Program-made: the position numbers and the translations under genes
Notes under the pieces: model-generated
Told to the model about the DNA's origin: nothing
The model's input: the letters and a program-made list of their open reading frames with translations, nothing else
The model's database searches: none
Source of the DNA: an uncultured Bacteroidales bacterium
Lineage (GTDB): Bacteria > Bacteroidota > Bacteroidia > Bacteroidales > Bacteroidaceae
DNA: 44,364 bases
Reading direction: 5' to 3'
NCBI GenBank assembly: GCA_902801485.1
Contig: CADCIP010000038.1
Location: 1-44,364 of the forward strand
Shown here: in pieces, positions 1-6,496 of the stretch
Position numbering within the stretch: position 1 is the first letter of the stretch
Layout of the letters: the number at the start of each line of letters is the position of its first letter

Positions 1-47
1 CTTCTCGCTTCACGTTAGGATAGAATATAATTGACAATATGATACTC

Positions 48-79
48 AGCCTTTCAGCCTCCACGTTGAAAGGCTTTTT
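48..79 (+). terminator. Rho-independent terminator
   Basis: A 9-bp perfect stem (AGCCTTTCA at 48-56, TGAAAGGCT at 67-75) is followed by a T-run. It presumably ends a gene lying left of the window; all three plus frames are closed by position 33, so the upstream gene cannot be named. Confidence 0.8.
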
Positions 80-93
80 ATGTATGATATCAA

Positions 94-121
94 CCCTTAC
101 CCCTTAACCCTTAACCTTGAA
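94..121. repeat. 7-bp tandem repeat (CCCTTAA type)
   Basis: Four consecutive 7-bp units: CCCTTAC, CCCTTAA, CCCTTAA, CCTTGAA. It is one of five heptanucleotide tandem repeats in the window (others at 21558, 23451, 42105 and 42987). Confidence 0.75.
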
Positions 122-170
122 CCATATCTGTTCCGTGGCTCCGTTTTTCGCAAGAAAAACACCCTTTTCC

Positions 171-201
171 TTTGTACGTATTAGAATAATTCTTATTTTT
201 G
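171..201 (+). promoter_or_regulatory. Promoter of the methyltransferase operon
   Basis: TTTG at 171-174 and TATTTTTG at 194-201, 19 bases apart, match the Bacteroidetes -33/-7 consensus. Transcription would start near 206, giving a leader of about 360 nt before the methyltransferase. Confidence 0.65.
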
Positions 202-205
202 TGGC

Positions 206-565
206 ATAATAGGGTATAAATGCTCCATTAGGAGCAGCAAACCCTCAGCGGAGGAGCCTATTTATCTTAGTGGAAATATATTAAAGCATTCGCTATTATT
301 TCGCGTTCAGCCAAAAGCCTCGGAAACTTATTGGAAATAACAACGCAACGAGATAATAAGTGACGAGGTGTCGTTATGGACATCTTCGACCATCTAAAAT
401 ATAGGAATGCATTCACGCTTAGCGTGGTGCATACTTGTAGATGGTTGGGGTTTCCATTCCGAGGCTGCCTCAAAGCTGAACGCAAAAGGTGCATCACGCT
501 TTCTTTATGTGTTCAGCATCGTGATTGATAGTTGATGCAATTTGAACTGAAACTATCAATCGTGT
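206..565 (+). promoter_or_regulatory. Long structured 5' leader upstream of the methyltransferase
   Basis: This gene-free stretch contains a nested imperfect palindrome: GCGTTCAGC 303-311 with 475-483, GCCTCGGAA 317-325 with 457-465, ACCATCTA 389-396 with 438-445, ATGCA 407-411 with 428-432, and CACGCT 414-419 with 421-426. Next come mutually exclusive pairings: TGCATCA 490-496 can pair with 533-539, while GATTGATAGTT 523-533 can pair with 551-561, directly before the ATG at 566. No clear ribosome binding site is visible before that ATG. A cis-regulatory RNA or a separate ncRNA are both possible; no known RNA family is recognised. Confidence 0.55.
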
Positions 566-1651
566 ATGGCAAACAAAACATTAAATGCAGCGAAAGCAGC
601 AAAGAATGATGAATTCTACACCCAGCTATCGGACATCGAAAATGAGTTAAGGCACTATAAAGAGCACTTCCGAGGGAAGACGGTGCTTTGCAATTGTGAT
701 GATCCGAGGGTATCGAATTTCTTCAAGTACTTTGCGCTGAACTTTGAACATTTGGGATTGAAGCGTCTCATCACTACATGCTATAAAAATCAGAATGTTG
801 ACCTATTCAGCCAGCATAATTGTGAAAAGGCCGTTTATCTGATTTATGATGGTGATAAGAATGGTAATCATACGCCCAATGCTGATGAGATTGGCGTTCA
901 CCCATTGAAGGGTGATGGCGATTTCCGTAGTGGTGAGTGCATAGAACTGCTGAAGAAAGCCGACATTGTGGTTACAAACCCTCCATTCTCACTCTTTCTA
1001 GAATATGTATCTCAATTGCTAAAATACGACAAAAAGTTTATTATAATAGGTAACAAAAATGCTTTGAATACAAAGGAGATTTTCCCATATATTCAATCTA
1101 ATAAATTCTGGGTAGGATACACTCCAATGAGTAAAGATTTATTGTTTAATGTTCCTAAAAAAATTGCTGATTACTATGTGAAGTATGAAAAGGAAGGGAG
1201 CAAGTATCGAATTGTAGATGGAAAAGTCTATGGTCGCTCACCATCTATTTGGTTTACGAACGTTGATATACAAAAACGTCACGAAGATATTATACTATAT
1301 AAGCATTACATCCCAGAAAATTACATCCATTATGAGAACTACGATGCTATAGAAGTAGGTAAAGTAGAAGATATACCTGATGATTATTATGGAATAATGG
1401 GTGTTCCTATTTCGTTCCTTGACAAACATAATCCCGATCAATTTGATATAGTTGGCTCTAATAGTAGTACAGAATTATGTAAGGAGCTTGGCGTAAGACC
1501 CTTAGGTCAAGATTGGGTAGATAGATATAGAGCTGCAGGAGGGACAGGTCATAATACTGCTAATATGGTTCGTATCGTATATAACGATGTAAACGGTATT
1601 CCTAAGGTGGCTTATTCAAGATTATTTATTAGACGTAAAACAAAACAATAA
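566..1651 (+). CDS. EcoRI-family adenine-specific DNA methyltransferase
   Basis: The 361-residue protein resembles the EcoRI adenine methylase family. It begins with the typical KNDEFYTQ segment, and VVTNPPF near residue 137 is the NPPF catalytic motif that binds the target adenine. The role is to methylate adenine in a specific site, protecting host DNA from a cognate nuclease. It is the first gene of a three-gene group with a DUF262-HNH nuclease gene (2 bases downstream) and a DUF4268 gene. The sequence becomes clearly AT-richer from about position 1020 to the stop, just after the NPPF motif, while flanking DNA is near 45% GC. This suggests that the C-terminal part was exchanged. The start is the ATG immediately after the leader hairpin. 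The recognition site cannot be read from sequence. Confidence 0.85.
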   Translation: MANKTLNAAKAAKNDEFYTQLSDIENELRHYKEHFRGKTVLCNCDDPRVSNFFKYFALNFEHLGLKRLITTCYKNQNVDLFSQHNCEKAVYLIYDGDKNGNHTPNADEIGVHPLKGDGDFRSGECIELLKKADIVVTNPPFSLFLEYVSQLLKYDKKFIIIGNKNALNTKEIFPYIQSNKFWVGYTPMSKDLLFNVPKKIADYYVKYEKEGSKYRIVDGKVYGRSPSIWFTNVDIQKRHEDIILYKHYIPENYIHYENYDAIEVGKVEDIPDDYYGIMGVPISFLDKHNPDQFDIVGSNSSTELCKELGVRPLGQDWVDRYRAAGGTGHNTANMVRIVYNDVNGIPKVAYSRLFIRRKTKQ

Positions 1652-1653
1652 CT

Positions 1654-2766
1654 ATGGATATAAAATTACATGAGATACCCGTCCGTGACCTTTTCAAGGG
1701 TTATAAGGACAGTCAGGAGGAAGGTGTTGTGGCATATAATGGACTACTTGATATACGTCCAAAGTATCAGCGTGAGTTTGTGTATGAGGAAAAATAACGC
1801 AATGCTGTAATCGATACGGTGTTAAAGGATTATCCTCTGAACGTGATGTATTGGGCGGTAAATGGCAACGGCACTTATGAGGTGATTGACGGACAGCAAC
1901 GCACTCTGAGCATCTGCCAGTACGTGAATGGAGATTTCAGCATCAAGGACAAAGACGGTAATCCGCAGTATTTCCACACGCAGAAGCCCGACAAGCAGGA
2001 ACAAATTCTAAACTACAAGTTGATGGTATATTTCTGCGAGGGTACGGAAACAGAAAAGTTGGCTTGGTTCAAAACTGTAAACATTGCTGGTGAGAGACTA
2101 ACAGACCAAGAGTTGCGCAACGCAGTCTATTGCGGTGACTGGCTCACTCATGCCAAGCGTTATTTCTCGAAGCCGGGAAGTGCTGCAGTAAAAGTCGGTG
2201 AAAAGTATGTCAAGGGGCAGGCGATTCGTCAGGAACTGTTAGAGACTGCATTGGAATGGATTTCCATTGATCAAGGATGCTGCATCGAAGATTATATGTC
2301 GAAACATGCCCGCGACGCAGAGGCAACGGAACTATGGGAGTACTATCGCGATGTGATTGATTGGGTAATGATGACATTTACGAAGTATCGTAAGGAGATG
2401 AAAGAAGTGAATCGCGATTGGGGCAAACTATACCATGAGTTCAGGGATAATCACTACGATACCACTCTTCTTGAACAAGAGATTGAGCACTTGATGCAGG
2501 ACGATGATGTGACAAGCAGCAAAGGCATTTATCTTTATGTCCTGACGCGTCAAGAGCGTTTCTTGAACCTACGAACCTTCGATCAGCGTACACGACGTGC
2601 ATCCTATGAAAGTCAGCAGGGACGATGCCCCCTATGTGGTATGACGTATAAATATGAGGAAATGGAGGCCGACCACATTATCCCATGGAGCAAGGGGGGG
2701 CACACTACTGCTGACAACTGCCAGATGCTCTGTAGGGAGTGTAACAGGGCGAAAGGAAACAAATAA
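1654..2766 (+). pseudogene. DUF262-HNH nuclease gene interrupted by an in-frame stop
   Basis: The frame opens at ATG 1654, runs 47 codons (RPKYQREFVYEEK is the usual DUF262 N-terminal motif), meets TAA at 1795-1797, then continues in the same frame to 2766 with no shift. A single C-to-T change of a CAA codon would explain it. The rest carries IDGQQR, the DUF262 signature, and a C-terminal HNH domain with CPLC, DHIIPWSKGG and CRECN (two zinc-binding CxxC pairs and the catalytic His). Intact DUF262-HNH proteins are nucleases related to GmrSD-type restriction. A shorter product could start at GTG 1819 but would lack the N-terminal DUF262 motif. It is probably an inactive or conditionally expressed restriction partner; a sequencing error cannot be excluded. 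Confidence 0.8.
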
Positions 2767-2779
2767 AAACAACAACACC

Positions 2780-3727
2780 ATGAAACTTTCAAAAATAAAG
2801 GAAATAGCGCCAAGAACGTATTGGCATAATGAGGCGACGGACTTTACCCCTTGGCTGGCAGAGGAAGATAATCTGGCAGAATTGAGCGAAGCCATCTATC
2901 TCGACCTGGAAGTAGTTTCGAGGGAAGAAAGAATGGATGGAGGACGGGCAGATTTGCTATGCGTTGATACTGGTACAGGTAAAAATGTCATTATTGAAAA
3001 CCAACTGGAGAAAACGGACCCTGACCATCTTGGCCGCATTCTGTCCTACGCTGCTGCTTTGAATGCAAACACAATCATTTGGATAGCAACAGAATTTGAT
3101 GAACAGTATCGTGCCACTATTGACTGGTTGAATCGGGTAACTGATGAGGACTTCAACTTCTTTGGCATAGAGATTCATCTGCTTCAGATTGGAGAGTCGG
3201 ATTGTGCACCTCAATTCAAAGTCGTAGCCAAACCCAATGGCTGGCAAAAACAAGTGAAAGCTTCGTCGAAACAAGAGGCAGGGGAACTTACAGAGACAAA
3301 GAAAGCACAACTTGAATACTGGCAACATTTCTCGGAATACATGTCTCAAAATCGTTCTAGTCTTTTCAGACCTCAATCTCCTTTGCCTCAGCATTGGATG
3401 AATATTGCTATCGGGCGGGCAGGATTTTATCTTTCACTAAATGTCAATTCAAGAGAAAACAAGAATACCATCCAACTTTGGATTAATACTGACAATCCCA
3501 AGGAAACTTTCGACAAGATGAGTGCAAAGCATAAGGAATGTTCTATGACAGCAATATCCCCTGATATTGATTGGCAGAGGCTTGACAATCGCAAACAATG
3601 TGTAGTTTCCCTATCTAGACCTTTTACCTTTACGGATAAAGCAACGGAGCAAGAGCAATTCAGATGGTTCAAAGAAATAACCGAAAAATATGTCGCCTTC
3701 TTCAAACCCATAATCAAGAATCTATAG
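2780..3727 (+). CDS. DUF4268 domain protein, nuclease-like
   Basis: This 315-residue protein belongs to a DUF4268-type family found near restriction and defence genes. The N-terminal half has GGRADLLCVD followed by VIIENQLEKTD and a conserved Leu-Gly-Arg-Ile segment, resembling a PD-(D/E)xK nuclease core (Asp, then Glu-x-Gln). The C-terminal half is the DUF4268 region. The ATG at 2780 is chosen because the upstream extension of the frame overlaps the coding 3' end of the HNH domain. It starts 13 bases after the HNH gene, so the three genes are probably one transcript. I infer a DNA-cleaving or accessory role in restriction; activity is not demonstrated. The next genes are convergent. Confidence 0.7.
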   Translation: MKLSKIKEIAPRTYWHNEATDFTPWLAEEDNLAELSEAIYLDLEVVSREERMDGGRADLLCVDTGTGKNVIIENQLEKTDPDHLGRILSYAAALNANTIIWIATEFDEQYRATIDWLNRVTDEDFNFFGIEIHLLQIGESDCAPQFKVVAKPNGWQKQVKASSKQEAGELTETKKAQLEYWQHFSEYMSQNRSSLFRPQSPLPQHWMNIAIGRAGFYLSLNVNSRENKNTIQLWINTDNPKETFDKMSAKHKECSMTAISPDIDWQRLDNRKQCVVSLSRPFTFTDKATEQEQFRWFKEITEKYVAFFKPIIKNL

Positions 3728-3765
3728 TTTTTTCTCGAAAGAAGTGCAAAGGATAAAATGAAGAA

Positions 3766-3793
3766 GATGCAGGACCATTGAGAGTCCTGCATC
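3766..3793 (-). terminator. Stem-loop between convergent operons
   Basis: A perfect 10-bp inverted repeat (GATGCAGGAC 3766-3775, GTCCTGCATC 3784-3793) lies between the DUF4268 gene and the minus-strand operon. On the minus strand it is followed by a T-rich stretch, so it most likely ends that operon; it could serve both directions. Confidence 0.6.
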
Positions 3794-3798
3794 GTTAC

Positions 3799-4239
3799 TT
3801 ATCGGAATTTGACACTCGGACAGAAGTATTTCAGGATAGGGCCATACTTTTTCATTTCATGGTTGCTCATGAAACGAGCATCGTCAGAAAGTCGTTTGAA
3901 AGTACCATCTTTCTGTTGTTGCCAAATTTGTACATGAACTGTCCCAGCTTTGAAATGTCGGCTATCTCCCTTGTTTGTATGTGCATGACTCCAGTCGAAG
4001 TCAAGATGCAATTTATTACCCGCATATACTCTTGCTTGGCACACGCCTTTCTTGTTCTGCCTGAAATATACATCAGAGGTATTGGCATAAAAAGGCAGAT
4101 TGGTGTGAGTGTCAGAGTCTTCGTTTCGTTTTATCAAATGACCTTTTACACCATTGATAGTTACTGCAGGAGCAAGTGAGGTGTATTCAGACTGCCTGCC
4201 CATTGCATCGCGCGCAAGAAAGTCAGCTCCGTTTCCCAT
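3799..4239 (-). CDS. Uncharacterised 146-residue protein, last gene of DUF4417 operon
   Basis: I do not recognise this protein. It is hydrophilic and basic, has no signal peptide or membrane segment, and contains a His-rich middle (DWSHAHTNKGD and HFKAGTVHVQIW), which might be a metal or nucleic-acid binding region. Its start overlaps the stop of the upstream 136-residue gene by 17 bases, so the two are translationally coupled. The overlapping three-gene arrangement and its place beside restriction genes suggest a phage, mobile-element or defence origin. Coding status is supported by the tight overlap chain and by ending just before a terminator. Confidence 0.55.
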   Translation of the reverse strand: MGNGADFLARDAMGRQSEYTSLAPAVTINGVKGHLIKRNEDSDTHTNLPFYANTSDVYFRQNKKGVCQARVYAGNKLHLDFDWSHAHTNKGDSRHFKAGTVHVQIWQQQKDGTFKRLSDDARFMSNHEMKKYGPILKYFCPSVKFR

Positions 4240-4633
4240 TTTCGATCAAGTCATAGTTACGTCCATAATTCACAATTGTATAGTCCTTCTCGCGAAGCCA
4301 CTGCCAGAGGGTAATTTCACGATTGAGGAAACCTTCGGCTTTGAAGTTGACAGCCAAAGCATCTGATAGATTCATTACATGAACCTCCTGAGCTCCATCG
4401 GTTCCAATGCCGTGACCAACAACATATTCGTCGTAGTTCATACGAATGAAATATATCTCATCGTCATTCTCGTATTCAGATACTAGCAGATCATTCAAGG
4501 CCGTAATCTCGTACTCCTGCTTGAACTGCATAATGCTGAAGAAGTTGGCTTCATTAGGAGTGAGGCTTTCTGTTTTCATGGATGCAAACAACTTTGCGTC
4601 CACATCCCATAGTTGATTTTTTGTATTATCCAT
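4223..4633 (-). CDS. Uncharacterised 136-residue acidic protein
   Basis: I do not recognise this protein. It is acidic, with no membrane segment or signal peptide, and is predicted to be cytoplasmic. A patch of acidic and aromatic residues (YENDDEIYFIRMNYDEY) and a C-terminal aromatic part (LWQWLREKDY) are its only striking parts. It overlaps the DUF4417 gene upstream by 8 bases and the 146-residue gene downstream by 17 bases, which supports translation as one unit. Its function is probably tied to those partners. Confidence 0.55.
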   Translation of the reverse strand: MDNTKNQLWDVDAKLFASMKTESLTPNEANFFSIMQFKQEYEITALNDLLVSEYENDDEIYFIRMNYDEYVVGHGIGTDGAQEVHVMNLSDALAVNFKAEGFLNREITLWQWLREKDYTIVNYGRNYDLIENGKRS

Positions 4634-5357
4634 GTCTAAATCGTTTTGAAATGAAATCTTTTAAGAATTTGACAGGTGTATGAAGGTTCGGGATATCTAT
4701 TTCCGGACCATACACCAATATGAGAGTTGGATGCTTTTCTTCTTCCAAACGCCTAAGTGCATAGCACCAGATATAATAAGCCTGTAAGTCTTTTCGATTA
4801 CTAAGCCCACAGACCGCAATGATACTATGACAAGGTAATCCCTCAAGACAATAAGAAAAAGAAGAAAGACCACCAAAACTGTAAGTGGGGATAGTATTAA
4901 AACCTCTAAGTTGGCAAAATAAACCTACGAAGCGTGTGCGATAAGTGTTCTGCATGTTACAAAACTCAGTTGGCAGATTACGCCACAGGCTGAAATCAGG
5001 ACAGAACAAATAGTCGAAATGACTGATATTAAATATCGTGCATTCCAGATTACACCACATGGAATTCCGAAACCGCCAGTCATCGAGGAAGAAATGAAGC
5101 GCCTCTTTTCTACCGGAGTGACCTTTCCTTTCAGAGAAAGAAACGAGTTCAAAGTCTATGTTGCCATTGTATGGAAGCATCTGTGGAAAAGAGTGTGTCA
5201 TCGTGAAAGTCATACCATCCATAAGGTGCATATTGTCATAGATTACCTTACGCCTCTGGTACTTGGGAATCATGGCCGTCCTAATAGACATGCCCTTTGG
5301 GGTGTGCTCCATTCTATAGAGCTCTTTATTGCTGAATAAATTTGTTTGGGTTTTCAT
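4626..5357 (-). CDS. DUF4417 domain protein
   Basis: This 243-residue protein matches the DUF4417 family as I recall it: FLDDWRFRNSMWCNLE, DYLFCPDFSLW, an LPTEF segment, YRTRFVGLFCQ and LPCHSIIAVCG are typical conserved blocks in order. DUF4417 proteins are frequent in phages and integrative elements and have no established biochemical role. It is the first gene of a minus-strand operon of three overlapping genes. The start at 5357 is the only Met ahead of the conserved region with open upstream space. Several Cys, Trp and His residues in the conserved core could be structural or metal-binding, but this is not known. Confidence 0.7.
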   Translation of the reverse strand: MKTQTNLFSNKELYRMEHTPKGMSIRTAMIPKYQRRKVIYDNMHLMDGMTFTMTHSFPQMLPYNGNIDFELVSFSERKGHSGRKEALHFFLDDWRFRNSMWCNLECTIFNISHFDYLFCPDFSLWRNLPTEFCNMQNTYRTRFVGLFCQLRGFNTIPTYSFGGLSSFSYCLEGLPCHSIIAVCGLSNRKDLQAYYIWCYALRRLEEEKHPTLILVYGPEIDIPNLHTPVKFLKDFISKRFRHG

Positions 5358-5483
5358 ATCATTATTTTTTAGTGAATACTTGGTATGGCGGATTACCCAA
5401 AATCACATCACACCGTTTGTTAAATGATTATAAAAATCACCCGATATGAGAACCATCTTGTACTACATTTAAGAAGAAATCCT

Positions 5484-5491
5484 TAATTTTG
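5484..5491 (+). promoter_or_regulatory. Promoter of candidate small RNA
   Basis: TAATTTTG matches the Bacteroidetes -7 box; a TTG at 5458-5460 lies at roughly the right distance for the -33 element. The predicted transcript starts near 5497. Confidence 0.5.
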
Positions 5492-5496
5492 CAGCA

Positions 5497-5597
5497 AGGA
5501 ACTATGACGATTCCCTGAAATGTGGGCAACCAAGACACGCCTATCGGGAGAGCAGTCCTAAGGTCTCGTACTATTCGCAGTAGTACGGGACTTTTTT
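5497..5597 (+). ncRNA. Candidate small RNA of about 100 nt
   Basis: The segment between the -7 box and a strong terminator has no ORF of useful length. The terminator stem is GTCTCGTACTA (5563-5573) with TAGTACGGGAC (5581-5591), 11 bp including one G-U pair, followed by six Ts. Upstream the RNA has a GGAA..TTCC mini-hairpin. No known family is recognised; 6S RNA or a Bacteroidales-specific sRNA are possible. Confidence 0.55.
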
Positions 5598-5793
5598 CGT
5601 TGCCTTACTATGTTATATTTTATTATGCAAATAAATGTTCTTCTTTTTTTAAAAAGTAATTATTAATATATACTCTTTCTCTCTTAATGAGAATGATAAC
5701 AAAAATGTTATTTCTCGTTTACAAAGATAATTATAATATGTTTAACACAGAATAGAATTATGCAAGAAAAACTCTTCATAGACTTATTTTTCA

Positions 5794-5825
5794 TACCTTT
5801 GTGCCACAATTTTAACATATTGTGG
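5794..5825 (+). promoter_or_regulatory. Promoter followed by short hairpin
   Basis: TACCTTTG at 5794-5801 is a -7 box. CCACAAT 5804-5810 and ATTGTGG 5819-5825 would form a hairpin at the very 5' end of the transcript. The stretch from 5598 to 5793 is AT-rich and shows nothing else. Confidence 0.4.
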
Positions 5826-5910
5826 TTTTGAAAGGATAAAGACCATTGGAAATGCAAAGAATAAATTGAGAAGAATTTCTCATAAAATATTCTTAAATTA
5901 AATAATGTAT

Positions 5911-5918
5911 TATCTTTG
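5911..5918 (+). promoter_or_regulatory. Promoter before micro-ORF pair
   Basis: TATCTTTG followed by CAC is a good -7 box about 35 bases before the first micro-ORF. No clear -33 TTTG is visible. Confidence 0.45.
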
Positions 5919-5952
5919 CACACAGAATATTCATACAAAAATACCAGAGAAC

Positions 5953-6024
5953 ATGGAAGAAGATTTTGATATTAACGAGGTTGCCTTTACTATTGGAGTG
6001 GGGAGTGATGATGAAATAAGATAA
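5953..6024 (+). CDS. Micro-ORF, 23 residues
   Basis: The ORF encodes a 23-residue acidic peptide containing FDINEVAFTIGVGSDDE. It lies 35 bases after a -7 box. The next micro-ORF encodes a similar peptide (IDITKVAVNLELDSDAIEE): the pattern I/FDI-x-x-V-A-hydrophobic, then acidic residues, recurs. That recurrence is the only argument for coding. It is not recognised as any known family. Confidence 0.3.
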   Translation: MEEDFDINEVAFTIGVGSDDEIR

Positions 6025-6081
6025 AACAGAAGGTCTCTCCTCTATGATTGAAAACATGTGGGTTGAAGTACTCAACAAAAA

Positions 6082-6165
6082 ATGGTAGAAAACATGAGGA
6101 AGAACATTGATATTACCAAGGTGGCTGTTAACCTTGAGTTGGATAGCGATGCGATAGAGGAATAA
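6082..6165 (+). CDS. Micro-ORF, 27 residues, similar to the preceding one
   Basis: This 27-residue peptide has a middle part (NIDITKVAVNLELDSDAIEE) that resembles the peptide encoded 57 bases upstream. An internal Met at position 5 gives a start that aligns better with its neighbour. The shared pattern suggests a duplicated small gene, or the degraded remains of one. Confidence 0.3.
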   Translation: MVENMRKNIDITKVAVNLELDSDAIEE

Positions 6166-6223
6166 GTATTCTTGGACAATAAATCTTTGTTTTAACGATA
6201 AAGGAATAAAATATGTTCACGAA

Positions 6224-6255
6224 TTTGCGAACGCCAGTGTATTATTATATCTTTG
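6224..6255 (+). promoter_or_regulatory. Promoter of small ORF and chitinase
   Basis: TTTG at 6224-6227 and TATCTTTG at 6248-6255 are separated by 20 bases, a near-ideal Bacteroidetes promoter. It would drive the 52-residue ORF and probably the chitinase gene. Confidence 0.65.
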
Positions 6256-6295
6256 CACGCAAAAGTACAACTTATAAGCTGTAGAATAAGATAAT

Positions 6296-6454
6296 ATGGA
6301 TTTCAACAAGATGTATAGTTCCTCTGACGAATATCGGCGAGAGGAGCTGATAAAGAAAATAGAATATGCAGTGAATAACCTCACACTTGAAGAGTTGGAA
6401 GCGCTTCACTATGATATGATAACCAAAAACTATATCAACGAGAGGAATATATGA
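6296..6454 (+). CDS. Small hydrophilic protein, 52 residues
   Basis: A 52-codon ORF starts about 35 bases after the predicted transcription start. The protein is charged and probably helical (REELIKKIEYAVNNLTLEELEALHYDMI), with no signal peptide or Cys. The LTLEELEALHYDM part looks like a small helical DNA-binding or adaptor segment, but no family is recognised. It ends 42 bases before the chitinase start and may share its transcript. Confidence 0.5.
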   Translation: MDFNKMYSSSDEYRREELIKKIEYAVNNLTLEELEALHYDMITKNYINERNI

Positions 6455-6496
6455 ATTATAATTAATGGGAAGAACTCAAGACAACTGAAAATTTTC

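Noticed and set aside
1-33. 3' end of a gene entering from the left
   Set aside because: All plus frames stop within 33 bases, so the correct frame and product cannot be identified.
303-483. Nested palindrome as an integron attC site or retron RNA
   Set aside because: No integrase or reverse transcriptase is encoded nearby and core-site sequences were not seen.
1822-2004. Minus-strand ORFs opposite the DUF262-HNH gene
   Set aside because: They have no family features; the plus strand shows clear DUF262 and HNH motifs.
2654-2779. Longer reading of the DUF4268 gene starting at 2654
   Set aside because: This part overlaps the well-supported HNH domain in another frame. ATG 2780 lies just past the HNH gene stop and starts the conserved protein.
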